From Polyangiaceae bacterium (GTDB lineage: Bacteria > Myxococcota_A > Polyangia > Polyangiales > Polyangiaceae), in assembly GCA_019637265.1 (NCBI GenBank), contig JAHBVY010000001.1, forward strand, positions 1,550,001 to 1,614,000: 64,000 bases of DNA. Reading direction: 5' to 3'. Made by a program: the position numbers and the translations under genes. Each line of letters begins with the position of its first letter. Within the stretch, counting starts at the first letter, position 1. Below, piece by piece: positions 8,669 through 16,071 of the stretch. The notes below the pieces were generated by a model, which saw only the letters and a list, made by a program, of their open reading frames with translations, did no database searches and was not told the origin of the DNA.

Positions 8669-8698
8669 AGCGTACCGCGCGGGCGCGCACCTGGTCAA
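8669..8698 (-). promoter_or_regulatory. Candidate sigma70 promoter of pilC-pilS
   Basis: On the minus strand TTGACC (8698-8693), an 18-base spacer, then TACGCT (8674-8669). The -35 matches the consensus at five of six positions and the -10 at three. The predicted start would leave a leader of roughly 45 bases before the pilC ATG. This is a pattern match only. Confidence 0.35.
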
Positions 8699-8811
8699 AA
8701 CCCCGCCGCGCCCGCCGCGCGCCGCCCTCGCCCGTCGGGCGCAGCATGCAGCGCCACATCCCGCTGCCACGCGGCTTGCCCGGCGGGACACGGGCGCTCT
8801 AAACCGAACGG

Positions 8812-9948
8812 GTGACGTCGCTCAGTCAGGTGCTGGACTCAACGAGCTGCCGGGCGCTCAGCCAGGAGCTGGGCGCGATCGCCCGCGAGGAGCTGCTCCC
8901 CGCCAGCCCCGGCGGTGTGCTCGCCGCCGCGCGCCGGGCGAGCGTCACCGCGCCCTGGGAGATCGGCGCCGCGGCGGTGGGTCAGCTGGCCCTTGACGAC
9001 GCCACCCCGGTCGGGCTCGACACCCTGTATGACCTCGCCAGCGTCACCAAGCCGTTCGTCGCCTGCGCCGCGCTGAGCCTCACCCGCGGCGACCCCGCCC
9101 TGCTCCGCACCCCGCTCGGCGCGCTGCTGCCCGCGGCCATCGGCACCCCGAGCGAGCCCACGCCGCTCGAGGCGCTGCTCTGCCACCGCGCCGGGCTCGA
9201 GGCGCATCGCCCGCTGTACGAGCCGCTCACGCGCGGCTCACCCGTCGATCGTGAGGCCTCCCTGCGCATCGCCGCGGAGGCCATAGGCAGCGAAGAGGTG
9301 AGCCCGCCTGCCTTGTACAGCGACCTCGGCTACCTGCTGGCGGGCGCGGCGCTGGAGCGCAGGAGCGGGCTCCCGCTCGCCGAGCTGCTCGAGCAGGTGC
9401 TCACGCCCTGGGAGCTCGGGGGCACCTGCTGCGCCGCCGCGGAGCTCACGCAGGGCGGGCGGCACGCCGCACGTCAGGTCGCCCCCACGGAGGACGTCGC
9501 CTGGCGCGGCGGACGGGTGTGGCGGGTGGTGCACGACGAGAACGCCTTCGCGCTGGGGGGTTTGGGCGTGTGCGGACACGCGGGGCTCTTCGGGGACGTC
9601 CAGGGGGTTTTGGGGTTTGGCAGGTCACTGCTCGAGGAGTTGACGACGCCGGGCGTGGGTCGCTTGCCGGCTGGGGCGCTGCGAGCGGCGCTCGAGCCGC
9701 GCGCTGGGGGTAGCTACCTGCTCGGCTTCGATGGGCGGTCCCCGGAGGGCTCCTCCGCGGGCACGCGGTTCAGCCTGGCGAGCTTCGGGCACCTGGGCTT
9801 CACCGGGACCAGCCTGTGGTGTGATCCAGAGGCTCAGGTGGTGGTGGTGGTGCTGAGTAACCGCGTGTGCCCCACGCGGGACAACCCGAGGCTCCGCGCG
9901 GCGCGGCCCCGGATCCACGACCGGGTGCACCGGCTGCTCGTGGGATGA
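8812..9948 (+). CDS. Class C beta-lactamase-like serine hydrolase
   Basis: 378 residues from a GTG start. The family includes penicillin-binding esterases, D-Ala peptidases and AmpC-like enzymes acting through an active-site Ser. The sequence shows Ser77-x-x-Lys80 (SVTK), Tyr169-Ser-Asp (YSD in ALYSDLGYLLAG), and a late H-x-G motif (GHLGFTGTSLWCDP) followed by the strand QVVVVVLSNRV. There is no signal peptide, so it is probably cytoplasmic, unlike true secreted beta-lactamases. It is divergent from pilC across about 190 bp. Residues encoded at 9612-9630 coincide with a copy of dispersed repeat 1. Substrate cannot be inferred; resistance is not implied. Confidence 0.88.
   Translation: MTSLSQVLDSTSCRALSQELGAIAREELLPASPGGVLAAARRASVTAPWEIGAAAVGQLALDDATPVGLDTLYDLASVTKPFVACAALSLTRGDPALLRTPLGALLPAAIGTPSEPTPLEALLCHRAGLEAHRPLYEPLTRGSPVDREASLRIAAEAIGSEEVSPPALYSDLGYLLAGAALERRSGLPLAELLEQVLTPWELGGTCCAAAELTQGGRHAARQVAPTEDVAWRGGRVWRVVHDENAFALGGLGVCGHAGLFGDVQGVLGFGRSLLEELTTPGVGRLPAGALRAALEPRAGGSYLLGFDGRSPEGSSAGTRFSLASFGHLGFTGTSLWCDPEAQVVVVVLSNRVCPTRDNPRLRAARPRIHDRVHRLLVG
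9612..9630 (-). repeat. Dispersed repeat family 1, copy B inside a coding sequence
   Basis: GGGGTTTGGCAGGTCACTG is the exact reverse complement of the first 19 bases of 5819-5838 and identical to 21566-21584. In the serine hydrolase it contributes the codons for the segment around GVLGFGRSLLE, where related proteins also have a Gly-Phe-Gly-like helix start. Confidence 0.65.
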
Positions 9949-10295
9949 CCTGGGTCGGTGGGCGCGCGGGCGCGCCGCGGCGCCACGTGAGGGCCTGGCG
10001 TGTCCTTGCTGGCGGTGGCGTCACAGTGCGGTGCCGTCGAACCCCCCGATCCCCCTCGAGCACAGCAACGGCGACCGCGAGCCCTGACGAAAGCCACCCT
10101 CGGGCCACCTTGTGCCTCGACCTGGGGGAGGTTTTGAGCTTTAGTGCGCCGCGCCTGAGCCCTGCTGGTGGTGTCGCTCGCCTCTCCGAGGTCGAGCGGC
10201 GCGGTCGGAGGGGGTGCGCCAAGGCCCGCGACGTGGGGCTGGAGCGCGACTCTCCTTGGCTTGAGGCCCGTTAGCAGGCAGGATTAGACGCGCCC
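9949..10295. other. 347-bp intergenic region before the FHA gene
   Basis: No coding sequence I can support. It carries a copy of dispersed repeat 2 (GCGGTGCCGTCGAACCCCCC at about 10028-10047), and an A/G-rich CAGGCAGGATTAG close to the start of the FHA gene that may serve as its ribosome-binding region. No clear promoter hexamers or terminator hairpin were seen. Confidence 0.45.
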
Positions 10296-11852
10296 ATGTG
10301 GAAGCTCTCGATCGCCGATGATCAGGCCAACACGACGGTCGTCAACCTCACCCGGGACGAGTACACCGTGGGTCGGGCTGAGGACAGCGCCGTCCGCCTG
10401 ACTGAGCGCAACATCTCGCGGCGCCACGCGCGCCTGCGGCGCCAAAGCAGCAGCTGGGTGATCGAGGATCTCGAGAGCTACAACGGCTGCTACGTGAACG
10501 GCACCCGGGTGGGCGGAGTGCACCCCCTGGAGCATGGGGACTTGGTGCAGCTCGGCGACTACCGGCTGGAGCTGCTGGACGAGAGCGCCGTGGCGGTCGA
10601 GGGTGCCCCTGGCGCCACGCTGCCCGCCATGCCGCGCGGAATCGCGCTGCTCGATCAGCCCGATCGCCTGGTGATGCTGGTGGGTCCCACGCCGGGCGCG
10701 GAGTTCCCCCTGGCGCAGGAACCGCTGATGATCGGGCGCGGGGAGGAGTGCCCCATCTCCATCAACCACAGCTCGGTGAGCCGGGCTCACGCCGAGATCC
10801 GACCCGCGGCGGGCGGCCGCTATGAGCTGCTCGACAAGGGCAGCGCCAACGGCGTCCGCATCAACGGGGTCGAGCTGCAGCAGGGCCTGGTCGACTCGCG
10901 GGATTTGATCGAGCTCGGGGACGTGGTGCTCAAGTTCATCCCCGCCGGGCAGATCTACAAACCGGGCGCCGATGAGAGCCAGCAGATCGAGATGGCGCCC
11001 GCGTCCCTCGATGGCTTCCTCGCCTACCCTCCCTCGGAGCAGGCTCGCCCGCAGGGGCTGCCCCCGGTGGCGAAGCTCGCGCTGGGCGTGCTGGGGCTGG
11101 GCGCGCTGGTGCTCCTCGGCATGTACACGCTGGGCGGCCCCAAGGCGCAGGAGACGAGCCCCGCTGCGGTGACCACCGCCACCGATCCAGCGGCGGAGAC
11201 GCTCGCCGCGGCCAAGGCCTTGCTCGACCAAGGGGACCTGGAGGGAGCGCACCGTCGCGTCAACGAAGGGATCCCGGAGAGCAGCAACGCACGCCAGTCG
11301 GACGACTTCCGCGAGATCGAGGCGAAGTGGGCAGATTCCCTGTTCAAGCAGGCGAGTGAGACGGACGACCTCGACGAGAAGAAGAAGCTGCTCGACCGCA
11401 TCGCCAAGGCCACCGGCGTCGATTCCACGCGGAGAAAGCAGGCGAGCGCCGAGCTCGAGAAGCTGAGCGGCGACGGCGTGGACGTCAGCGAGTTGCCGCA
11501 GATCCCCAAGGTGGAGGCGAGCCAGGCCGCGGCGCCCGCGAGCGCGCCGAACGACGGGCTGGTGCGCAAGAACCCCTTCGACGCCCCGGCGCCGAAGGCC
11601 GCCGCGGAGCCGAAGACCGCCGCGGCGCCGAAGGCCGCCCCCACCCCGAAGGCTCCGCCGAAGAACGCCATCGACGACGCGGCGAGCGGCGACCGAGCGA
11701 AGAAGACGGCCGCCAAGGACGCGCTGCTCGCGAAGGCCAACTCGGGCAACGCCAGCGCCCAAGAGCTGCGGATCTTACGCGGGCTGTGCCGTCAGCTGGG
11801 GGACGCTGGCTGCGCCGCGCGCGCCGAGGCGCTGCTCGCTTCAGCCAAGTGA
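10296..11852 (+). CDS. Membrane-anchored double FHA domain protein
   Basis: 518 residues. FHA domains bind phosphothreonine peptides and typically read Ser/Thr kinase output. FHA1 covers about residues 24-93 with GR at 26-27, SRRH at 41-44 and NG pairs (SYNGCYVNG). FHA2 covers about 144-214 with IGRGEE, SVSRAH and GSANGVRING. Both keep the Arg, Ser and Asn residues expected for ligand binding. A single membrane helix follows at 261-280 (LALGVLGLGALVLLGMYTLG), then an outward helical region and an Ala/Pro/Lys-rich linker (residues about 415-460). The protein would thus sense phosphorylation inside and act outside. It ends 3 bp before the SGNH hydrolase start, implying one operon. Confidence 0.9.
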   Translation: MWKLSIADDQANTTVVNLTRDEYTVGRAEDSAVRLTERNISRRHARLRRQSSSWVIEDLESYNGCYVNGTRVGGVHPLEHGDLVQLGDYRLELLDESAVAVEGAPGATLPAMPRGIALLDQPDRLVMLVGPTPGAEFPLAQEPLMIGRGEECPISINHSSVSRAHAEIRPAAGGRYELLDKGSANGVRINGVELQQGLVDSRDLIELGDVVLKFIPAGQIYKPGADESQQIEMAPASLDGFLAYPPSEQARPQGLPPVAKLALGVLGLGALVLLGMYTLGGPKAQETSPAAVTTATDPAAETLAAAKALLDQGDLEGAHRRVNEGIPESSNARQSDDFREIEAKWADSLFKQASETDDLDEKKKLLDRIAKATGVDSTRRKQASAELEKLSGDGVDVSELPQIPKVEASQAAAPASAPNDGLVRKNPFDAPAPKAAAEPKTAAAPKAAPTPKAPPKNAIDDAASGDRAKKTAAKDALLAKANSGNASAQELRILRGLCRQLGDAGCAARAEALLASAK

Positions 11853-11855
11853 GCC

Positions 11856-13355
11856 GTGGCGGCGCAGGATCAGGCTGAGGTCCGGGTTCAAGGCCCCACG
11901 CTGCAGCGGCCGGCGCGCGCGCTGCTGTCGACGCCGGTGATCACGGCGACGCTGGTGGTGGCGCTGGGCTGGCTGTTCGGGCGCGCGCCAGGGCTCGATC
12001 GCGTGGCCCTGTTCGAGCCGGTGCCTGAGCCCGCCGAAGCCACCGAAGCGGTCCCCGCGCCGGTGCTCGAGCTGGGCGAGGCGACGCTCCCCACCGAGAC
12101 CACCGAGCGCCCCGAGCTGGCGCAGCCCGAGACGGTGGATCTGAACCGCGCGAGCCGCGTGCGCCCGGGCGCACCTGGTGGTCAGGCACCGTTACCACCT
12201 ATCGAGGTGGAGAAGCCGCCGGTGCCGATCGAGGATCCGAGCGGCGTGGCGCTCGACGGCTTCTACCGCGCGCTCAGCGCCGTGCAGCGCAAGGAGCCGG
12301 GCGCCATCGCGCGGGTGCTGCACCACGGCGACTCGATCGTGGTCTCGGACTACGTGAGCGGCACCTTGCGGCGCAAGCTGCAAGAGCAGTTCGGTGACGC
12401 GGGCCATGGCTTCGTGCTGATGGCCAACGCCTGGCCCGCTTATTTCCATAACGATATTTCTCGCTTCGCCTCCAGCGGCTGGAAGGTGAGCCGCATCGTC
12501 GGCCCGCTCACCCCGGACGGGCTGTATGGCCTCGGCGGCGTGAGCTTCCGCGCGCCGCCGGGCTCCCGCGCGCGCTTCGGCACCGCCAAGAGCGGCCGCT
12601 TCGGGCGCGCCGTGTCGCGCTTCGAGATCGCCTACGTGCGCGAGCCGAACGGCGGTGAGCTGCGGCTGAACCTGAACGGCGAGCTCCACAAGACCTTGAG
12701 CACCCAGGGTGAGCGCACGGAGGTGGCCTACGAGCGCATCGAGGTGCCGGACGGCAGCCACGAGCTCGAGGTGGTGACCACGCGCGGCACCTCGCGCGCC
12801 TTCGGGGTGGTGATGGAGCGCGACACGCCGGGCGTGGTGCTCGACGCGCTCGGGGTGCAAGGCGCGCGGATCCGCTTCTTGGATCAGCAAGACGACGCGC
12901 ACTGGGCCGAGCAGCTGAGGTGGCGCGCGCCGGCGCTGCTCATCTTCCAGTTCGGCGCCAACGAGAGCGGGGATGGCTTCGCCTACCCGATGGAGGACTA
13001 TCACCGCACGATGAAGGCGGTGCTGGAGCAGGCGCGGCGCGCGGTGCCGAACGCAGGCTGCCTGGTGCTCGGCGCCATGGATCGCGCCGAGAAGCGCGGC
13101 GCGGCGCTCCAGAGCATGGCGGTGATCCCAGCGCTGGTGAAGGAGCAGCGCCGCGCTTCGGCGGAGGTGGGCTGCGCGTTCTGGGACACCTACACCGCGA
13201 TGGGCGGGCCGGGCTCGATGTCCGCTTGGGTGACGCGCGGCTTGGGCCAAGCGGACCTCACGCACCCGACGGGCAGCGGCTCGGAGGTGCTCGCGAGCTG
13301 GGTGTTCCGCGCGCTGATGGCGGGCTACGACGCGCACCTGGCGAAGGAGCGCTGA
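11856..13355 (+). CDS. Membrane-anchored SGNH/GDSL hydrolase
   Basis: 499 residues, GTG start 3 bp after the FHA gene. One N-terminal membrane helix (about residues 24-42) and a Pro/Glu-rich linker precede the catalytic region. Block I is HHGDSIVVSD with nucleophile Ser160; block III is FGANES; the Asp-His pair is DLTHPTG (Asp467, His470). Between blocks I and III a beta-rich insert (about residues 190-320) looks like an accessory jelly-roll. The SGNH family removes or transfers acyl groups on polysaccharides, peptidoglycan or lipids. The anchor and signal place it outside the inner membrane. Operon linkage to FHA suggests phosphorylation-linked envelope modification, which is inference. It converges on a second enzyme of the same kind. 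Confidence 0.88.
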   Translation: MAAQDQAEVRVQGPTLQRPARALLSTPVITATLVVALGWLFGRAPGLDRVALFEPVPEPAEATEAVPAPVLELGEATLPTETTERPELAQPETVDLNRASRVRPGAPGGQAPLPPIEVEKPPVPIEDPSGVALDGFYRALSAVQRKEPGAIARVLHHGDSIVVSDYVSGTLRRKLQEQFGDAGHGFVLMANAWPAYFHNDISRFASSGWKVSRIVGPLTPDGLYGLGGVSFRAPPGSRARFGTAKSGRFGRAVSRFEIAYVREPNGGELRLNLNGELHKTLSTQGERTEVAYERIEVPDGSHELEVVTTRGTSRAFGVVMERDTPGVVLDALGVQGARIRFLDQQDDAHWAEQLRWRAPALLIFQFGANESGDGFAYPMEDYHRTMKAVLEQARRAVPNAGCLVLGAMDRAEKRGAALQSMAVIPALVKEQRRASAEVGCAFWDTYTAMGGPGSMSAWVTRGLGQADLTHPTGSGSEVLASWVFRALMAGYDAHLAKER

Positions 13356-13503
13356 GGCGCCTCACCAGCGGGCTCCGAGGGCCTAAGCGGCGGCGTGCGG
13401 CTCAGCTCAGCAGAAGCCCAAATGGCGCCCGGCTGACTAATGCGAGCCTCCACGCCCTCAGGAGCCTCCACGCCCGACACGCGCGGATACATCGCTCACC
13501 TGA

Positions 13504-14949
13504 CTACCTCTGAGAGCCCGCGGGCGCCAGCAGCTCGAAGGCCCGCTCGCCGAGGCGCCCGTAACCCTTGGGGGTGAGGTGGATGAGGTCTTGAGCGGCG
13601 AGCGGCGGCACCTCACGTGACCAACGGAGCGCGCTCTCCTCACCCCCCATCGCCTCGAAGGTGCTGAAGTAGGCGCAGCCGAGCTCCTGAGCGACCACGC
13701 GCTCCAAGGCGTCGATCTCGACGATGCGCGGCAGCGTGCGCCCGCCGCGCACCCAATCCGTGGGGCCGAACAGGGCGCAGCTCGCTTCGGGCGCCGCCTC
13801 ACGCACCCGCTCGAGCAGCGCGCGGAAGTGCTCCCGGTAGCGCTCCACCGGGGTGTTCGCGCCGGCCTCGTTCGTGCCGTACGCCATCACCACCAAGCTC
13901 GGCGCCCGCGCGCGCAGCGCGCTGACGAACGACTCGCGCCCCCAGGCCAGCGCCGTCGCCACCCGCGCGCCGTTGATGCCCAGGGTGTCGACGACGATGC
14001 CCGGCTCGCTCCCCTCCACGGTGAGCCCGAACAGCTCGGGCTGACCACCACGGCGCGCGATGGTGAGCGCCGCGCTCGCCGGCCCGCTCAGCTGGAGCTG
14101 CTCCACCTCCCCCACCCTCCGCGCGGTGACGCGCCGCTCGTCACCGCCCAGCGACACCCCGAGGCGACTCGCGGAGTCAGGCATGCGATACCAGAGTGAC
14201 CAGCGGGCCTGACCTTTGAGCGCGCCCTCGCGCAGCCGCAGGCGCACCCGCGCGTCGGCGCTGACCGGCGCCGTGCGGATCCCCCCGAGGCCGAGCGTGG
14301 GGTCCTTCAGCGGCGATGACGAGGCGGGCTGTGACGGGAGCTGGGACCACTTGCCGTCCACCTCGATGGCCAGCGAGGCGTGGCGGTAGCGACTCAGGCC
14401 CACGTACACGAAGCCGGGGCCACCGACGCCGTAGCGCGCGCCCATTTGTTTCCTCACGGAATCAGTCCAGAAGTCGGCGGCGGTGTGCGAATCGCCGAGC
14501 CAGGCGACGCGCACCGGGGCGCTCCGCTCGCCGCTCGTGAGCGCCGCGAGCGCCGCGTGGAAGTGCTCGAGCGGCCCTGGGGCCGCCGCGGCGCCCGCAT
14601 CGCCCAGCTCCAGCGCGGCGGAGCCAGGGGGCGCCGCGCTGCCGAGCGGCTGCGCGGACGCGCTCCCCATATTACCTTGTGGAAACTCAGCGCTGCTCGG
14701 CGCCACCACGGCGGAGCCCAGCGGGGCGCCCTGCGCGCCGCTGCCCGGCTCACCTCGTGAAGGCGCCTCGGCCCCGCTCGAGGCCCGACCGCAGGTCACC
14801 ATCACCACCAGGCTCGCGACCACCAGCGCCGCCGCGAAGGGCGCTTGCAGCTTGGACGCGAGCGATCGGCGCTCCTCCGCCGGCTGCGTCGCGCAGGGCT
14901 GCTGACCGTTAGGAGAGCTGACAGGAGCCGGCGGCTCTGGGTCGCTCAC
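13504..14949 (-). CDS. Second membrane-anchored SGNH/GDSL hydrolase
   Basis: 481 residues from GTG 14947-14949, chosen because its GTGA overlaps the TGA of the upstream SDR gene by four bases, a typical coupled start (an in-frame GTG at 14985 would add 12 residues). A membrane helix lies near residues 35-52, followed by an Ala/Gly/Ser-rich linker. Catalytic motifs are WLGDSHTAADFW (block I Ser), AYGTNEAG (block III) and DLIHLTPKGY (Asp-His). The order, the central beta-rich insert and the closing segment parallel the hydrolase at 11856-13355, so the two are probably old paralogues. It is last in the operon lipoprotein-SDR-SGNH. Confidence 0.87.
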   Translation of the reverse strand: MSDPEPPAPVSSPNGQQPCATQPAEERRSLASKLQAPFAAALVVASLVVMVTCGRASSGAEAPSRGEPGSGAQGAPLGSAVVAPSSAEFPQGNMGSASAQPLGSAAPPGSAALELGDAGAAAAPGPLEHFHAALAALTSGERSAPVRVAWLGDSHTAADFWTDSVRKQMGARYGVGGPGFVYVGLSRYRHASLAIEVDGKWSQLPSQPASSSPLKDPTLGLGGIRTAPVSADARVRLRLREGALKGQARWSLWYRMPDSASRLGVSLGGDERRVTARRVGEVEQLQLSGPASAALTIARRGGQPELFGLTVEGSEPGIVVDTLGINGARVATALAWGRESFVSALRARAPSLVVMAYGTNEAGANTPVERYREHFRALLERVREAAPEASCALFGPTDWVRGGRTLPRIVEIDALERVVAQELGCAYFSTFEAMGGEESALRWSREVPPLAAQDLIHLTPKGYGRLGERAFELLAPAGSQR

Positions 14950-16067
14950 GTCGGCCCCAGGCTCGTCTCGTCTTCGCTCAGCCACTCGGGCTCCCCCTTA
15001 CGCGAGCTCTCCAGCCGGAGCCGCACGAACTCCACCATGCGCTCGAGGTAGCTCTTGAGCGGCGGGCAGCGGACGCTGCCGCTCAAGAGCTCGTCGGCGT
15101 GCGAGCTGTCGTAGCGCACGCGCGTCGCGAGCAGGTGGATCATGGCGCGCTGGCTCCCGGAGATGTGGCTCAGCCCGGGCACGCCGAGCACCGCCTGGGC
15201 GATGGGGCTCGGGATGAAGCGGGTGGAGAGCTTGCGCCCCGCGGCCGCGGCGACCAGCTCGAACACCTCGCGCACGTCGAGCGGCTGCGGATCGGCCAGG
15301 TGGAGCGTGCGCCCCACCGCCGCGGGGAGCCGGCTCACGTGCTCGGCGGCGGCCACCACGAAGTCGATGGGCACCAAGTTGAGCCGCGCGTCGCCGCGAG
15401 CCGGCAGCGGGATCGGCACCTCGCTCGGCGTGCTCAGGATGACGCGCATCATCATGTACGGCCCGTCGAAGCGATCCACCTCCCCCGTGCGCGAGTCGCC
15501 CACGATGTGCGTCGGCCGCACCACGCACAGCGGCAGCTCCCCCATCTTGGCGCGCGCGATGCGCTCGGCGCGCGCCAGCGTCTGCTCCACCGGCGAGCGG
15601 AACGACTGACCGACGTTCAGCTCGTGCTCATAGACCACGCCGCTGCGATCCCCCGCGACGCTGGCGCTCGAGTGGATGACGATGCTCTGAAGCGCGCTGC
15701 AGCTCCTGCCAAGCTCCAAGATCTCCCGCGTGGCGCCGAGGTTCACCTCCATCGCCATCGCGCGTGACACGCCAGGGTAAGTCACCTGCGCCAGGTGGTG
15801 GATGCGGTTCACGCGCGAGCCGAGCTCGCGGTACTCCGCGCCGGAGAGCCCGAGATCCATCGCGGCGGCGTCGCCCTCCATCACCACCAGCCGCTCGCGC
15901 TCCGAGTGACTCAGCCCCGCCTGGTGCAGCTCCGCCTCGCGCCGGAGCTTCTCGTGCACCACCACGTAGACCAGGCTCCGCGGCCGCACCTTGAGCAGGT
16001 GGTCGACCATCTTGCGGCCGCGGAACGCGGGGTAACCCGTGACCAGGGTGACTTCGTCGTAGGGCAT
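14946..16067 (-). CDS. Extended SDR / NAD-dependent epimerase-like protein
   Basis: 373 residues from ATG 16065-16067 (MPYDEVTLVTGYPAFRGRKM), which lies 4 bp after the preceding stop. The fold resembles the male-sterility or thioester-reductase branch of extended SDRs: early TGYPAFRG dinucleotide loop, acidic strand end (VMEGDAAAMDLG), IHHLAQVTYPG, an HSSASVAGDRSG strand, and VVRPTHIVGDSRTGEVDRFDG. The nucleotide loop departs from the usual TGxxGxxG, and the YxxxK pair is not obvious: after HSSASVAG the sequence runs VVYEHELNVGQ. It may therefore be a non-canonical reductase or a lipid/sugar modifying protein. Co-transcription with an SGNH hydrolase points to envelope acyl or sugar metabolism (inference). 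Confidence 0.75.
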   Translation of the reverse strand: MPYDEVTLVTGYPAFRGRKMVDHLLKVRPRSLVYVVVHEKLRREAELHQAGLSHSERERLVVMEGDAAAMDLGLSGAEYRELGSRVNRIHHLAQVTYPGVSRAMAMEVNLGATREILELGRSCSALQSIVIHSSASVAGDRSGVVYEHELNVGQSFRSPVEQTLARAERIARAKMGELPLCVVRPTHIVGDSRTGEVDRFDGPYMMMRVILSTPSEVPIPLPARGDARLNLVPIDFVVAAAEHVSRLPAAVGRTLHLADPQPLDVREVFELVAAAAGRKLSTRFIPSPIAQAVLGVPGLSHISGSQRAMIHLLATRVRYDSSHADELLSGSVRCPPLKSYLERMVEFVRLRLESSRKGEPEWLSEDETSLGPT

Positions 16068-16071
16068 GGGG

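Noticed and set aside
8812-9948. Antibiotic-resistance beta-lactamase
   Set aside because: The fold matches, but there is no signal peptide and the class is dominated by esterases and peptidases, so a resistance claim is unsupported.
10284-11762. 492-codon minus-strand frame opposite the FHA gene
   Set aside because: Antisense shadow rich in Arg, His and Gln, typical of the complement of GC-rich genes; the FHA motifs on the plus strand are unambiguous.
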